Part shown: piece by piece, positions 52,995 through 62,904 of the stretch
Layout of the letters: each line of letters opens with the position of its first letter
Numbering within the stretch: position 1 is the first letter of the stretch
From: Acetobacter fallax
GTDB lineage: Bacteria; Pseudomonadota; Alphaproteobacteria; Acetobacterales; Acetobacteraceae
Reading direction: 5' to 3'
Assembly (NCBI RefSeq): GCF_011516735.1
Contig: NZ_WOSX01000003.1
Span: 1 to 64,000, forward strand
DNA: 64,000 nucleotides
Position numbers and translations under genes: made by a program
Notes under the pieces: generated by a model
The model's database searches: none
The model's input: only the letters and a program-made list of their open reading frames with translations
What the model was told of the DNA's origin: nothing

Positions 52995-53133
52995 CGTCCT
53001 TCTCTCCGCTGCACGTCATTCATCCTGTCAGATGCAAGGCTGCGCCGGAACAGTTCGCAAGGCAACGTCTCCCCAACCATGAGACGTCAGAACCTGACTT
53101 GCATTTCCCGTGAGGCCAGCGGACGATGTATTC

Positions 53134-55713
53134 ATGACAGGGTCCCACGCCCGCACGACCGCACCCCGTGTTATCGCGGATGCCGGAAGTGCCTACGCCC
53201 CGAACAGCCGGGATGCGGATGCTCACCTCCACGCGGTGCTGGGGCCGACGAATACCGGAAAAACGCATTACGCCATCGAACGGATGCTGGCTCATCCGTC
53301 CGGCATTATCGGCTTTCCGCTCCGGCTTCTCGCCCGCGAAAATTACGAACGCATGGTGGCGCAGAAAGGAGCCGGGCGCGTCGGCCTCATCACCGGCGAG
53401 GAAAAGATCATTCCCCCGGATGCAAAATGGTTTTCCTGCACCGTCGAAGCCATGCCGGTCGATCGCAACGTCGCCTTCCTCGCCGTTGACGAGATCCAGC
53501 TTTGCGCTGACCCGGAACGTGGCCACATTTTTACCTCCCGCCTCCTCCATGCCCGCGGCCGGGAAGAAACACTGTTCCTCGGCGCCGAAACCATTGCCCC
53601 TTTGCTCCGAAGGCTTCTCCCGGGCATCACTATCGACACCCGGCCACGTCTTTCAGCCCTGACTGCTACCGGCGCCATCCGTCTGGAAAAACTTCCTCCC
53701 CGTTCAGCCATTGTCGCGTTCTCCGCTGCCGAACTTTATGCGATCGCCGAACTGATCCGCACCCGCCGGGGTGGCTGTGCCGTCGTGATGGGCCAGATGT
53801 CCCCTCGTACGCGCAATGCTCAGGTCGCGCTTTATCAGGATCGCGAAGTCGATTACCTCGTCGCCACCGATGCGATCGGCATGGGTCTGAACATGGACAT
53901 TGCTCATGTCGCCTTCGCTGGCCTCTCGAAATTCGATGGCATGCGACGTCGATCTCTCACAGCAGCGGAGGTCGCCCAGATCGCAGGCCGCGCCGGCCGT
54001 GGCACCCGCGACGGCACCTTTGGAACGACCGGCCGCTGCCCGCCAATCCCGGAAGCCATCATCGAAGCCGTCGAAACACATCAGTTCGACCCGCTGGAAT
54101 GCCTCATCTGGCGCAATGATGCACTCGATTTCACCTCTCCCCGTGCCCTCCTCGCGAGCCTGTCTCTTCCTCCGCCCCTGCGTGGTCTTCGGGCCAGCGA
54201 GCCCACAAGCGACGCGCTGACCCTGGCAGCGCTGGTCGAGGAGCCACAGGTCAGAACCTTCGCGGTGGGCCGCACCCGTACCCGGCAACTCTGGGATGTC
54301 TGCCAGATCCCGGATTTCCGCAAAATCGGTGAACGCAGCCATGCCCAGCTCTGCGCCCGCGTTTTCACTCTTCTGGTCGAACAGCGTCGCCTGCCGGCAA
54401 CATGGCTTGAAGAGCAGCTCCGCCACTTCGACCGTGCCGATGGCGATGTCGACACACTGATGCAGCGTCTCGCTGGTATCCGCATCTGGTCCTATATCGC
54501 CAATCGCGACAACTGGGTCACCAATGCACCGCTTTGGCAGGAGCGCACACGCGCCGTGGAAGACAAGGTCTCCGATGCGCTGCATGAACGGCTGACGGCC
54601 CGTTTCGTCGATCGCCGTTCCGCCCATCTCATCCGCCTGCTGGAAAACGAAGACAGTGCTCCTCTGCTTTCCGCCGTTCAGCATAACGGCGACGTCATCG
54701 TCGAGGGCCATTCCATCGGCCGGATGCAGGGGTTCACACTCCATATGGATCCGACCCTTCCCCAGTCCGATCGCACCACGCTGGCCCGCGCCGCCCGGCG
54801 AGCCATGCGCACAGAAATCCCCTTTCGCGTCAGCGCCTGTTGTGATGCTCCCGACACCGCATTCCGCTTTGATACAGGAACTGGCGACATAAGCTGGAAA
54901 GATGCCATCATCGCCCGACTCCGACCGGGTCGCGACATTCTGCATCCGGCGATTGAGATCCGTGGTGACGACCTGCTCGATACCAGGCAGCGGGAGCGCG
55001 TGAAAGCCCGCCTGAGTTCCGCTTTCCAGCACCTTGTCAAACGTGAACTCGCTCCTTTATTCCGCGCCGAAGCCGGAGCTGTCGCCGATTGCAGTGCCCG
55101 CGGTCTGATCCATCAACTCATGGAAGGCGCCGGACAGACTCCTCAGGGAACCATGTCTCCTGGCAGGCTGCTGGCCCGTCTCGGCGTGCGGATCGCGCTC
55201 GGGCAACTTTACCTTCCCTCTCTGCTCAAACCCGGACCGGCAAAAATGCGGCTGCTGCTGCTTGCCGTCGCGCAGGATATCCCGCCTCCTGTTCTTCCTC
55301 ACCCCGGCGCGGTCTCCGTTCCCGCCGGGTCGTTTCCCTCCCCGCTACTCTTTCACCTCGGCTGGATACCCTGTGGACCGGTTCTGTTAAGGATCGATAT
55401 GGCAGACCGGTTGTCCACCGAGCTCACCATTCGGGCACGACACACTGACACAGCTTTGCGCGCCGACTTCGCCCCCTGGCTCGGAGTTCGGACAAAGGAT
55501 ATTCCCGCAGTCCTGAAGGCTCTCGGCTTCCGAGTCACGATACCTCCGCCATTGCCCTCCGAAGTTTACGGGCCATCACCTGCCTGGATGCTCACACGCA
55601 TCCGGTCCCGAAAGCCGCGCCGCAAGGATGCCACCATCTCTGTCAGAGAGTACTGCCCGGACAGTCCATTTGCTGCTCTCGCAACGCTCATCCCGATCAA
55701 TCAGCCCCAGTGA
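53134..55713 (+). CDS. SUV3-like DEAD-box RNA helicase family protein
   Basis: This 859-residue protein has an N-terminal helicase core: Walker A LGPTNTGKTHYAIERM, DEIQ box, motif V VATDAIGMGLNMDIAH and motif VI QIAGRAGR, followed by a long helical C-terminal part. It resembles the SUV3-type helicases common in alphaproteobacteria, which may act in RNA turnover, but the role is not settled. GTG 53110 is an alternative start. fdxA follows after 492 bases, with no gene between. Confidence 0.88.
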   Translation: MTGSHARTTAPRVIADAGSAYAPNSRDADAHLHAVLGPTNTGKTHYAIERMLAHPSGIIGFPLRLLARENYERMVAQKGAGRVGLITGEEKIIPPDAKWFSCTVEAMPVDRNVAFLAVDEIQLCADPERGHIFTSRLLHARGREETLFLGAETIAPLLRRLLPGITIDTRPRLSALTATGAIRLEKLPPRSAIVAFSAAELYAIAELIRTRRGGCAVVMGQMSPRTRNAQVALYQDREVDYLVATDAIGMGLNMDIAHVAFAGLSKFDGMRRRSLTAAEVAQIAGRAGRGTRDGTFGTTGRCPPIPEAIIEAVETHQFDPLECLIWRNDALDFTSPRALLASLSLPPPLRGLRASEPTSDALTLAALVEEPQVRTFAVGRTRTRQLWDVCQIPDFRKIGERSHAQLCARVFTLLVEQRRLPATWLEEQLRHFDRADGDVDTLMQRLAGIRIWSYIANRDNWVTNAPLWQERTRAVEDKVSDALHERLTARFVDRRSAHLIRLLENEDSAPLLSAVQHNGDVIVEGHSIGRMQGFTLHMDPTLPQSDRTTLARAARRAMRTEIPFRVSACCDAPDTAFRFDTGTGDISWKDAIIARLRPGRDILHPAIEIRGDDLLDTRQRERVKARLSSAFQHLVKRELAPLFRAEAGAVADCSARGLIHQLMEGAGQTPQGTMSPGRLLARLGVRIALGQLYLPSLLKPGPAKMRLLLLAVAQDIPPPVLPHPGAVSVPAGSFPSPLLFHLGWIPCGPVLLRIDMADRLSTELTIRARHTDTALRADFAPWLGVRTKDIPAVLKALGFRVTIPPPLPSEVYGPSPAWMLTRIRSRKPRRKDATISVREYCPDSPFAALATLIPINQPQ

Positions 55714-56205
55714 GGCTTTGTGTTCCCGGCCTCCTGGCCTGCTCACGCTAAAGCGCCCTGACGCTTCAGGGCGTGCAAGACCATTATGCATACCCCCCGA
55801 CACAGCTCTCCGGAAAAGCTGTTGTACCATCAACCAATCGGAACGCAGGGCGTGCTGGTTCTTCTTGCCGGGTTCCAAGGAAGCTCGCTTCTCTGCTCTC
55901 AGCAAAACCTTATTTCAAAATCGCACCTCCCACTTCTCCAGGATCATCGACGACCAGCCGATCAGTCTGACACATGAAGAACAGGCAATCCGGATAGCTC
56001 CTGCTTGCACTCCGCTGACTTTTGGCGCCAACCTGAATACAGCGGCAGACTACGACAGACGTGTCCATCAGAACTTCGACGTGATGACTTGCTTCATCCC
56101 GAAAACGCACGCATATCTGCGCGCCTGGTAATGCGCAAAGGGTCAGCCGATCCGCGCAATTTCAATTTCGACTCCCAGTCGAACTTCTGATGATCGGAGA
56201 TGCCG
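55714..56205. other. Intergenic region between helicase and fdxA
   Basis: About 490 bases without a supported gene. An 8-bp stem CGCCCTGA / TCAGGGCG at 55754-55773 may end the helicase transcript; it lacks a T-run. Open frames here have no family match and no ribosome site. Confidence 0.5.
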
Positions 56206-56538
56206 ATGACCTACGTGGTCACTGAAAACTGCATTCGCTGCAAGTTCATGGATTGCGTGGAAGTCTGCCCGGTGGACTGCTTCTACGCTGGCGAGAATTT
56301 CCTCGTCATTAACCCTGACGAGTGCATCGACTGCGGCGTCTGTGAGCCGGAATGCCCTGCCGAGGCCATCTTCCCGGACAGTGACGATCGCGCCGCCGCC
56401 TGGGCAGAAATCAACGCGAAGTATTCGACATCCTGGCCCAATATTACCCGCAAGGGCACACAGCCGGCCGATGCCGAAGAGTGGAAAGATAAGCCCGGCA
56501 AGAAAGAGCTTCTTTCCAGTGAGCCCCACAAAGACTAA
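56206..56538 (+). CDS. fdxA: Ferredoxin FdxA, 7Fe type
   Basis: This 110-residue protein has two clusters, [18 protein letters not shown] for the [3Fe-4S] site and [17 protein letters not shown] for the [4Fe-4S] site, with the typical long tail ([20 protein letters not shown]). It carries electrons in the cytosol. ATG 56206 has GGAG six bases upstream, so it is chosen over ATG 56200. Length is normal for the FdxA type. Confidence 0.95.
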   Translation: MTYVVTENCIRCKFMDCVEVCPVDCFYAGENFLVINPDECIDCGVCEPECPAEAIFPDSDDRAAAWAEINAKYSTSWPNITRKGTQPADAEEWKDKPGKKELLSSEPHKD

Positions 56539-56660
56539 TCCGGCAACGTCCGGATTCTCTTCGTTCTGCACTAAGAGCATTCAGAGCACTGGCACCCGGA
56601 AACGATCACAGACTCCGTCACCCCTGTTCATTAAAATAAACAGGTTTCCAAAGACGTGCT

Positions 56661-56698
56661 TTTGACGTGGAACAGAGCACGCTTTGTCCCACGTCAAA
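56661..56698. promoter_or_regulatory. Perfect 10-bp inverted repeat, possible operator or RNA stem
   Basis: TTTGACGTGG and CCACGTCAAA are exact inverted copies separated by 18 bases. The repeat lies 120 bases after fdxA, not close to a start codon. Its role is unknown: a terminator without T-run, an operator, or part of a mobile repeat are all possible. Confidence 0.45.
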
Positions 56699-56863
56699 GC
56701 GTGTAAACCAGTGCTTACGAAGTAGCGTCCTGAAATCCGGCAACGGTAACAGGTCTTTGCAGGTCGTTTTGTTTTTCAGCAGAAATTCAAAGAGCAAAGT
56801 CCGGGGCTCTTTGACAGGGTCTTATACCAGTGACTGTGAAGGCTGACCTGTGGATGACGGCAT

Positions 56864-56920
56864 CCCGGGCTCGGCCCGAATCCCGTCCGACAGGGACCAA
56901 CAGGCCCCTGCACCCCCGTT
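56864..56920 (-). repeat. Dispersed intergenic repeat, inverted partial copy
   Basis: Read on the minus strand, AACGGGGGTGCAGGGGCCTG then GGTCCCTGTCGG.. and TTCGGGCCGAGCCCGGG match the second half of the repeat at 39078-39131. The hairpin half CCAAAGGTC..GACCTTTGG is absent. Confidence 0.65.
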
Positions 56921-57079
56921 TGTTCCTGATAAAAACAGCGAGCCTTTCCGGGGGTAGGCCAGAGCCTCGCCGGGTTACACACAGATCACCCTCCGGTATT
57001 ACAGCGTCCAGATGCTACGGGAACTCAAAGCCCTACGCGGCTCAGGTTGCGCAATTTTACTCCGTTCAGCGAACAGCAC

Positions 57080-57122
57080 AAAAAAAGCCCCGGCAAGGAC
57101 ATTGTCCTGACCGGGGCTTTTC
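57080..57122 (-). terminator. Intrinsic terminator of the cyo operon
   Basis: On the minus strand AGCCCCGGTCAGGAC and GTCCTTGCCGGGGCT pair around AATG, followed by a T-run. It lies about 40 bases after the cyoD stop. Confidence 0.92.
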
Positions 57123-57161
57123 CGTTCGGAAAGGCTGCCTGAACAGCCTAACTGAAACGTA

Positions 57162-57494
57162 TCAGCGCGACATCATATGTTCGGCCGTGTTCGTCATGAT
57201 GAACATCGTACCTATAATAAAGATCGCAACAAACATGAGGGTGAAGAAGAACACGTTATTGTTCCACTTCGCCTCAGCCGTCGTGTTCATGTGCAGGAAG
57301 AAGATCAGGTGAACAACCACCTGGATCGCTGCCAGCACGGAGATCGCCATAAGCGTCCCCGAAGGAGAGAGGCTATGTCCCATCACGATCATGAAGGACG
57401 CAGCCGTCAGAATTACAGCGAGAACAAAGCCAATAGCATAGGCACCTGCACCGCCGTGTCCTGACTCAGAATGGGCTGAATGGTCATTACTCAT
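57162..57494 (-). CDS. cyoD: Ubiquinol oxidase subunit IV
   Basis: This 110-residue inner-membrane protein has three helices, with AYAIGFVLAVILTAASFMIV, TLMAISVLAAIQVVVHLIFFLHM and NVFFFTLMFVAIFIIGTMFIM. It matches subunit IV of the heme-copper ubiquinol oxidase. It starts at ATG 57494, one base inside the cyoC stop (TGATG), and ends the cyoABCD order. Length is normal. Confidence 0.93.
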   Translation of the reverse strand: MSNDHSAHSESGHGGAGAYAIGFVLAVILTAASFMIVMGHSLSPSGTLMAISVLAAIQVVVHLIFFLHMNTTAEAKWNNNVFFFTLMFVAIFIIGTMFIMTNTAEHMMSR

Positions 57495-58099
57495 CAGATC
57501 ATGCTCGCCAGATAGACATAGGTGAACACGCAGATCCACACGATGTCGAGGAAATGCCAGAACAGGCTCAGCATTGTGAGCTTGTTCATCATGCGCTCAG
57601 AAATCGCGGTTGTGCCAGCGAGCTGGACAATCAGCGTCACGATCCAGATCAGACCGCAGCTGACATGCAGACCGTGCGTGGACACCAGCGTGAAGAACGC
57701 TGAGAGAAACGCGCTGCGGTCAGGGCCTGCGCCCTCAGCGATCATATGAGCGAATTCCTTGAGTTCGAGGAATACGAACCCAAGACCCAGCAGGAAGGTC
57801 ACGGCCAGCCACATCATGACTGATTTGATCTCACCCTTGTGGGCAGCGATCATGCCGAAACCATAGGTGATGCTCGAGATCAGGAGGAGCGCTGTTTCCA
57901 TCGCGAGCCCTGAAAGCTCAAACAACTCCTTACCGGTCGGTCCACCATTGAACTGGTTATGGAGGACTGCAAAGACGGCGAACAGCGATCCGAAGATGAT
58001 GCAGTCCGTCATCAGGTAAACCCAGAACCCGAACACCGTGGGTAACTCGTGGTGTTCGTGCTCCGAGTGCGCGTCAGCGAATGTTGTGTCGTGCGCCAT
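57494..58099 (-). CDS. cyoC: Ubiquinol oxidase subunit III
   Basis: This 201-residue protein has five membrane helices, with FGFWVYLMTDCIIFGSLFAV, MIAHKGEIKS-type loop residues (IAAHKGEIKSVMMW), STHGLHVSCGLIWIVTLIVQ and HFLDIVWICVFTYVYL. It matches CyoC. The ATG at 58099 overlaps the cyoB stop by one base (TAATG). It holds lipids in the complex and has no catalytic metal. Confidence 0.94.
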   Translation of the reverse strand: MAHDTTFADAHSEHEHHELPTVFGFWVYLMTDCIIFGSLFAVFAVLHNQFNGGPTGKELFELSGLAMETALLLISSITYGFGMIAAHKGEIKSVMMWLAVTFLLGLGFVFLELKEFAHMIAEGAGPDRSAFLSAFFTLVSTHGLHVSCGLIWIVTLIVQLAGTTAISERMMNKLTMLSLFWHFLDIVWICVFTYVYLASMI

Positions 58100-60090
58100 T
58101 ACTCAGCCGCCTGTGCCATAAGTTTGCGGGAGTGCTCATTCTCGATCCGCGCAACCTCTTCTGCAGGGATGTAGTAATCGACGTCGTGGTTCGCACTGCG
58201 TGCGATCACGGTCGCGAAAACTCCCACCAGGGCAATCGCGGCGAGCCACCAGATGTACCAGATCGCGGCAAATCCGAGCACAAAGCTGAAGGCACCGATG
58301 AAGAACCCGGCAGCCGTGTTCTTCGGCATATGGATCGGCTCATAAGGCCCACCCGCATGACGTGTGTCGATGCCATTTTCCTTGTCATGCATGAACGCAT
58401 CGAGTTCATGAATGTGCGGGATGATCGCGAAGTTGTATGGCGGCGGAGGCGACGAAGTCGACCACTCGAGTGAACGCGCGTTCCACGGATCACCGGTAAC
58501 GTCCACATTCTCAGCCAGATTACGGTCACGGATCGACACATAGATCTGAATGAGCTGACAGGCGATACCGAAGAAGATCAGGACAGCGCCGACTTCGGCA
58601 ACCAGCATCCACGGATACCAGGCCGGGTTGTCATAGTGGTTCATACGACGGGTCATACCGTCGAAGCCAAGAACATAAAGCGGCATGAAGGCGACGTAGA
58701 AGCCAACAAACCAGCACCAGAAAGCGCGCTTGCCCCATGCTTCATTGAACTTGAAACCCAGAGCCTTTGGAGCCCAGAAGTTCATGCCACACACATAACC
58801 GAAGTAAACACCGCCAATGATAACGTTATGGAAGTGAGCAATAAGGAACAGGCTGTTATGAAGGACGAAGTCAGCGGCCGGGATCGCCATCATCACGCCG
58901 GTCATGCCGCCGATCGAGAAGGTGATCATGAAGCCGATTGCCCAGTACATCGTAGCGTGAAACTCCACACGCCCCTTGTACATCGTGAACATCCAGTTGA
59001 AGAGCTTAACACCCGTCGGAATTGAGATGACCATTGTCATGATGCCGAAGAAGGCATTGACGTCAGCACCCGCACCCATCGTGAAGAAGTGGTGCACCCA
59101 GACGAGGAACGAAAGCACCATGATCGCGCAGGTTGCGTAGACCATCGTGGCGTAACCAAAGAGCGGCTTCTCGGAGAATGTCGGGACGACTTCCGAGAAC
59201 ACACCAAACGCCGGAATGATGAGGATGTAGACTTCCGGATGACCCCAGGCCCAGATCAGGTCCAGGTAGAGCATCTGGTTGCCACCACCATCATTGGTGA
59301 AGAAGTGCATGCCAAAGTAGCGGTCAAGACCAAGAAGCGCCACTGCAACGGTCAGAACCGGGAAGGCCACCATGATGAGAACGCAGGCGCAAAGAGCTGT
59401 CCAGCAGAAGACGGGCAGCTTCATCCAGGTCATGCCAGGAGCGCGCATCTTAACGATCGTGACGAAGAAGTTCACACCCGTCAGCAGGGTGCCCACACCG
59501 GAGAGCTGCACTGCCCAGATGTAGTAATCCACACCAACACCAGGGCTGAACTGAGTTTCAGACAGTGGCGGATAGGCCAGCCAGCCGCACTGCGAGAACT
59601 CACCGACGAACAGGGAGAGGTTGATCAGCGCGAACGCGACCGTCGTCATCCAGAAGCTCAGGTTGTTCAGGAACGGGAAGGCAACGTCACGTGCACCGAT
59701 CTGAAGCGGCACAATGAGGTTGAACAGCGCCGTCATGATCACCATAGCCATGAAGAAGATCATGATCGTTCCGTGGGCGGAGAAGATCTGATCGTAGTGA
59801 TGCGGCGGCAGGTAACCGGGATTGCCCGCATAGGCCAGCGCAAGCTGGGTACGCATCATGATCGCGTCAGCAAAGCCGCGTGCAAGTGCGAGCAGCCCGA
59901 CGACGACATACATGATCGCCAGACGTTTATGATCGACAGACGTGAACCACTCTTTCCAGAGATAGCCCCATTTACCGTAATAGGTGATCAGGCCGAGGAC
60001 CGTGATACCAATAATCGCGACCCCGAGGAATGTACCGACAAGGATCGGCACATCCACCGGAATATCCGCGAATGATAATCTCCCTAGCAT
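58099..60090 (-). CDS. cyoB: Ubiquinol oxidase subunit I
   Basis: This 663-residue catalytic subunit reduces oxygen and pumps protons. All ligands are present: the low-spin heme His in [14 protein letters not shown], the CuB site [13 protein letters not shown] with the cross-linked Tyr, the His pair in [10 protein letters not shown], and [10 protein letters not shown]. Which heme occupies the site (bo3 or ba3 type) cannot be read. The start has AGGA six bases upstream, and cyoA ends 6 bases earlier. It contrasts with the dead homologue at 1369. Confidence 0.97.
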   Translation of the reverse strand: MLGRLSFADIPVDVPILVGTFLGVAIIGITVLGLITYYGKWGYLWKEWFTSVDHKRLAIMYVVVGLLALARGFADAIMMRTQLALAYAGNPGYLPPHHYDQIFSAHGTIMIFFMAMVIMTALFNLIVPLQIGARDVAFPFLNNLSFWMTTVAFALINLSLFVGEFSQCGWLAYPPLSETQFSPGVGVDYYIWAVQLSGVGTLLTGVNFFVTIVKMRAPGMTWMKLPVFCWTALCACVLIMVAFPVLTVAVALLGLDRYFGMHFFTNDGGGNQMLYLDLIWAWGHPEVYILIIPAFGVFSEVVPTFSEKPLFGYATMVYATCAIMVLSFLVWVHHFFTMGAGADVNAFFGIMTMVISIPTGVKLFNWMFTMYKGRVEFHATMYWAIGFMITFSIGGMTGVMMAIPAADFVLHNSLFLIAHFHNVIIGGVYFGYVCGMNFWAPKALGFKFNEAWGKRAFWCWFVGFYVAFMPLYVLGFDGMTRRMNHYDNPAWYPWMLVAEVGAVLIFFGIACQLIQIYVSIRDRNLAENVDVTGDPWNARSLEWSTSSPPPPYNFAIIPHIHELDAFMHDKENGIDTRHAGGPYEPIHMPKNTAAGFFIGAFSFVLGFAAIWYIWWLAAIALVGVFATVIARSANHDVDYYIPAEEVARIENEHSRKLMAQAAE

Positions 60091-60096
60091 TTGATC

Positions 60097-61020
60097 CTAC
60101 TCCTTCATGTTCATGTCGGACATTGCGGACTGAACCTGGATCATCTTGCCCGTGCTTTTGTCCATGACCATGCCGTTATTGTACTTCGCGACGATCGTAT
60201 CGAAGAGATTGCCTTCAACATGCGAGAAGTATTTAACCGGCTCAGCTTCGCTCGGAGCGGCAAGCCTGGCATATGTCTGACCATCAAGCTGATCAGAAGA
60301 GGAACGCACTTTCTCAACCCAGGCATCATACTGATCCTTAGGCATCGCAAGCGTGCGGAACTTCATATCCGAGAAACCACGACCACTGTAGTTCGCTGAT
60401 TCACCAAGATAATCACCAGGTTCGGTAGCCATCAGATGAAGCTGCGTCTGCATGCCGGCCATCGCGTAAATCATCGAACCAAGACGCGGAATAAAGAACG
60501 AATTCATCACCGCATCGGACGTGATCACGAAGTGAACGGGCTGGTTCACCGGAATTGCAAGCTGATTGACAGTCGCAATACCTTCATCCGGGTAGATGAA
60601 GAGCCATTTCCAGTCCAGCGCCACCACTTCGACGTTAAGCGGCTTTGTCTGAGCTTCCTCGTCAAGCGGACGATACGGATCCAGAGAATGACACGTCTGA
60701 TAAGTGATCACCGCCAGGAACAGGATGATGAGCGTCGGGATACCCCAGATCGCAACTTCGATCTTGTTCGAGTGGCTCCACTTCGGAAGATATTCGGCTT
60801 CCGTGTTGGAGGCCCGGTACTTCCAGGCAAAATAACACACCAAAATGATTGTCGGGACAACCACAATGAGCATGGCGACCGTTGATTCAACGATCAGGTG
60901 TCTGATTTGGTCTCCCACCGGCCCTTTAGGATCAAGGGTGTCAAGCTGACATCCCGCCAGTGGAAGCACCGAAGCAAGGCCGGCCAGTCTGGCCACCCCC
61001 TTCAGGTACTTAGTTCTCAT
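60097..61020 (-). CDS. cyoA: Ubiquinol oxidase subunit II
   Basis: This 307-residue lipoprotein has a lipobox signal (LASVLPLAGC), two membrane helices (about residues 45-70 and 88-110) and a periplasmic cupredoxin-like domain (LNVEVVALDWKWLFIYPDEG, NSFFIPRLGSMIYAMAGM) without CuA ligands, as in quinol oxidases. The C-terminal aromatic-rich block (TYARLAAPSEAEPVKYFSHV) is typical. It is the first gene of cyoABCD. GAGGGA precedes the start. Confidence 0.96.
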   Translation of the reverse strand: MRTKYLKGVARLAGLASVLPLAGCQLDTLDPKGPVGDQIRHLIVESTVAMLIVVVPTIILVCYFAWKYRASNTEAEYLPKWSHSNKIEVAIWGIPTLIILFLAVITYQTCHSLDPYRPLDEEAQTKPLNVEVVALDWKWLFIYPDEGIATVNQLAIPVNQPVHFVITSDAVMNSFFIPRLGSMIYAMAGMQTQLHLMATEPGDYLGESANYSGRGFSDMKFRTLAMPKDQYDAWVEKVRSSSDQLDGQTYARLAAPSEAEPVKYFSHVEGNLFDTIVAKYNNGMVMDKSTGKMIQVQSAMSDMNMKE

Positions 61021-61458
61021 CGTACGTCCCTCGGTTCTGACATACTCTAAAGCCTCGCAAAAACAGGCCCCGCTCTCACAGCACGCTCATCTCGCCTTTC
61101 GGACACATGCCCATCCGGCCAGGCAATCGCGCTGCATTACGGCGATTCAATAATCCCACAAGCTTGTTACCACAATCCGTGAAACAAAGCTTGATCACCC
61201 GATCTCCCCTTATCCGCCTGACCGGAAGCTGCGGACAAGTGTTCACGGTATATTTCAATTTATTTCAAAAACATCGGCCAACACGCGTTCGTGCTCGTAA
61301 TCATGGGCTTTTTGTTTCCTGCGGAAGATCACGCGCAGATTATAATCAGCCATCTTCTTAATGCATAAGTCTTATTTTTTAGCTTTGCCATGCACTCCGC
61401 GCGATGGCGGCACGCGTAAATCCAGACAAAGCACATCATCCGGTTCCCGACCGGACAT
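61021..61458. promoter_or_regulatory. Upstream region of the cyo operon
   Basis: About 440 bases between the cyo start and the terminator of the next gene. It must hold the cyo promoter. No consensus boxes are clear enough to mark, and no gene is supported. Confidence 0.4.
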
Positions 61459-61490
61459 AAAAAAACCCGACCCTTTTCAGGGGCCGGGCT
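61459..61490 (-). terminator. Intrinsic terminator after the BI-1 gene
   Basis: On the minus strand GCCCGGCCCCTGAAAAGGGTCGGG forms a stem followed by a run of seven T. It lies about 45 bases after the BI-1/YccA stop. Confidence 0.9.
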
Positions 61491-61534
61491 TCAGAGTCGG
61501 ATGAGCCGACTCCTGTTTAGCGTGACACAGACAC

Positions 61535-62290
61535 TTAGTTATTATTGTTACGCGTACCCATGAACTGAAGAAGGAACTGAAACAGGTTGATGAAATTCAG
61601 ATAGAGGCTAAGTGCGTCGTAAACGGAGCGCTTAGCTGCCTGATCCGGACCTTCATAATAAGCAAACTGCGGATACGTTGCACGGATGCGTTGCGTATCA
61701 AATGCGGTCAGCCCCGTGAACAACACCACACCGACCACACTATAAACAAAGTACAGTGCCGGACTGTGGAGGAAAATGTTCACCACGCCCGCAATCACAA
61801 GCCCAATCAGCCCCATCATCAAAAAAGACTGAAAACGCATCAGGTTTGCACCGGTCGTGTAAGCCCACAGAGATGTCGCACCGAAGGTAATTGCCGTCAC
61901 AAGAAACACGCGCGCAACCGAGACACCTGTATAAAGCAGCAGGATACTCGCCATGCTCGCGCCCATGACGCCGCAAAACAACCAGAACAGACCCTGCACC
62001 GCAGAGCGCGACAGACGGTTAACCCCGAAAGACATCACCATGACAAAGCCAAGCGGGGCAATCATAGCCAGCCAGCCAAGCCCTGTCGGTGCAACACCGC
62101 GTTCCGTCATATGAAAGAAGAGCGCCCCGACGGATGTATTGGCGATGACATACGCAACCAACGCTGTAAGCAGAAGGCCGGATGCCATCCAGTTATAGAC
62201 GCGGAGCATGTATGTCCGAAGGCCAGCGTCCACCTCGGCTGACGGTACACCAGTGGCAGAAGGCGACGAACGGAAGTCGCTGAATGACAT
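61535..62290 (-). CDS. Bax inhibitor-1/YccA family membrane protein
   Basis: This 251-residue inner-membrane protein has seven helices, including YMLRVYNWMASGLLLTALVA, TGLGWLAMIAPLGFVMVMSF and the C-terminal LTAFDTQRIRATYPQFA block of the BI-1 family. In E. coli YccA modulates FtsH proteolysis; in this organism the role is inferred. ATG 62290 has AGGAAG five bases upstream; the frame extends to 62356. Confidence 0.9.
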   Translation of the reverse strand: MSFSDFRSSPSATGVPSAEVDAGLRTYMLRVYNWMASGLLLTALVAYVIANTSVGALFFHMTERGVAPTGLGWLAMIAPLGFVMVMSFGVNRLSRSAVQGLFWLFCGVMGASMASILLLYTGVSVARVFLVTAITFGATSLWAYTTGANLMRFQSFLMMGLIGLVIAGVVNIFLHSPALYFVYSVVGVVLFTGLTAFDTQRIRATYPQFAYYEGPDQAAKRSVYDALSLYLNFINLFQFLLQFMGTRNNNN

Positions 62291-62904
62291 GATTCTTCCT
62301 CTTACTTTCCCGGCAAAACCGGCATGCTTACTGATATGCGCATAGCAGACAAGCAATTCAAGTCCAGGATTTCTAACCCGTTTCCGCGCCGCATCATAAT
62401 TAAAGGTGAGTCATCCGCCTCACATACCGACTCCCTTTCAAGCGTCGGATCGGCGCCGGGTTCACCCCGGCAGGCACCGTCCGTGATCACCTTTCTGTGA
62501 GGAAACCCCTCCCATAACGCTCAGAAACAGCCCCGAGACCAGATATGAGGTCAGTCATGGTCGAACAGCACGAAACAACATGAAACAGACCGTGCGACCA
62601 TGATCGAATTCGCTGTGTATTCATGCGGACATGGCAGTAGAGAGCGGGACATACGCCAAATTCCTCTCCGCAGCCCATCTTGCTGACAGAGGCGGGGAAC
62701 ACACCACAGACTGTCCATGACAGGCATCGTCACAGGCGAAAGCTGCTTACCTGTTCTGAAAAGCCCCTACGGCTGACGCATAGGCCGTCCCCACATGACA
62801 CGATTGACATGATCAGTTCATGTGGGCTGACTGACCCGCAACGGTAATTCCGCATTGATTTGCCGATTGAAGCTGCAATCAGTGATTTGTCGAGGACGTA
62901 AGAC
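62291..62904. other. adhA upstream region
   Basis: About 610 bases between the divergent BI-1 and adhA genes, holding both promoters. No gene is supported. A conspicuous inverted repeat at 62790-62826 is described separately. Confidence 0.45.
62790..62826. promoter_or_regulatory. Inverted repeat, candidate operator of adhA
   Basis: CCCACATGA (62790-62798) and TCATGTGGG (62818-62826) are exact inverted copies 19 bases apart, and a further ACATGA at 62807-62812 gives three half sites in 37 bases. The centre is about 95 bases before the adhA ATG. The spacing suits a dimeric regulator; the regulator is unknown. Confidence 0.5.

Larger units (their letters stand above)
56539..57079. other. Non-coding region with an inverted repeat and a partial dispersed repeat
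   Basis: Roughly 540 bases before the terminator of the cyo operon hold no supported gene. A 10-bp inverted repeat TTTGACGTGG (56661-56670) and CCACGTCAAA (56689-56698) lies here. The second half of the dispersed repeat is present inverted at 56864-56920. Confidence 0.6.

Noticed and set aside
53704-55032. A 442-codon minus-strand frame
   Set aside because: It is antisense to the helicase, whose Walker and motif VI residues are clear on the + strand.
59089-60075. A 328-codon + strand frame
   Set aside because: It is antisense to cyoB; the charged, His-rich translation is typical of a membrane-protein shadow.
61076-61258. A 60-codon minus-strand frame upstream of cyoA
   Set aside because: No ribosome site, no motif, and it overlaps the likely promoter region of the cyo operon.
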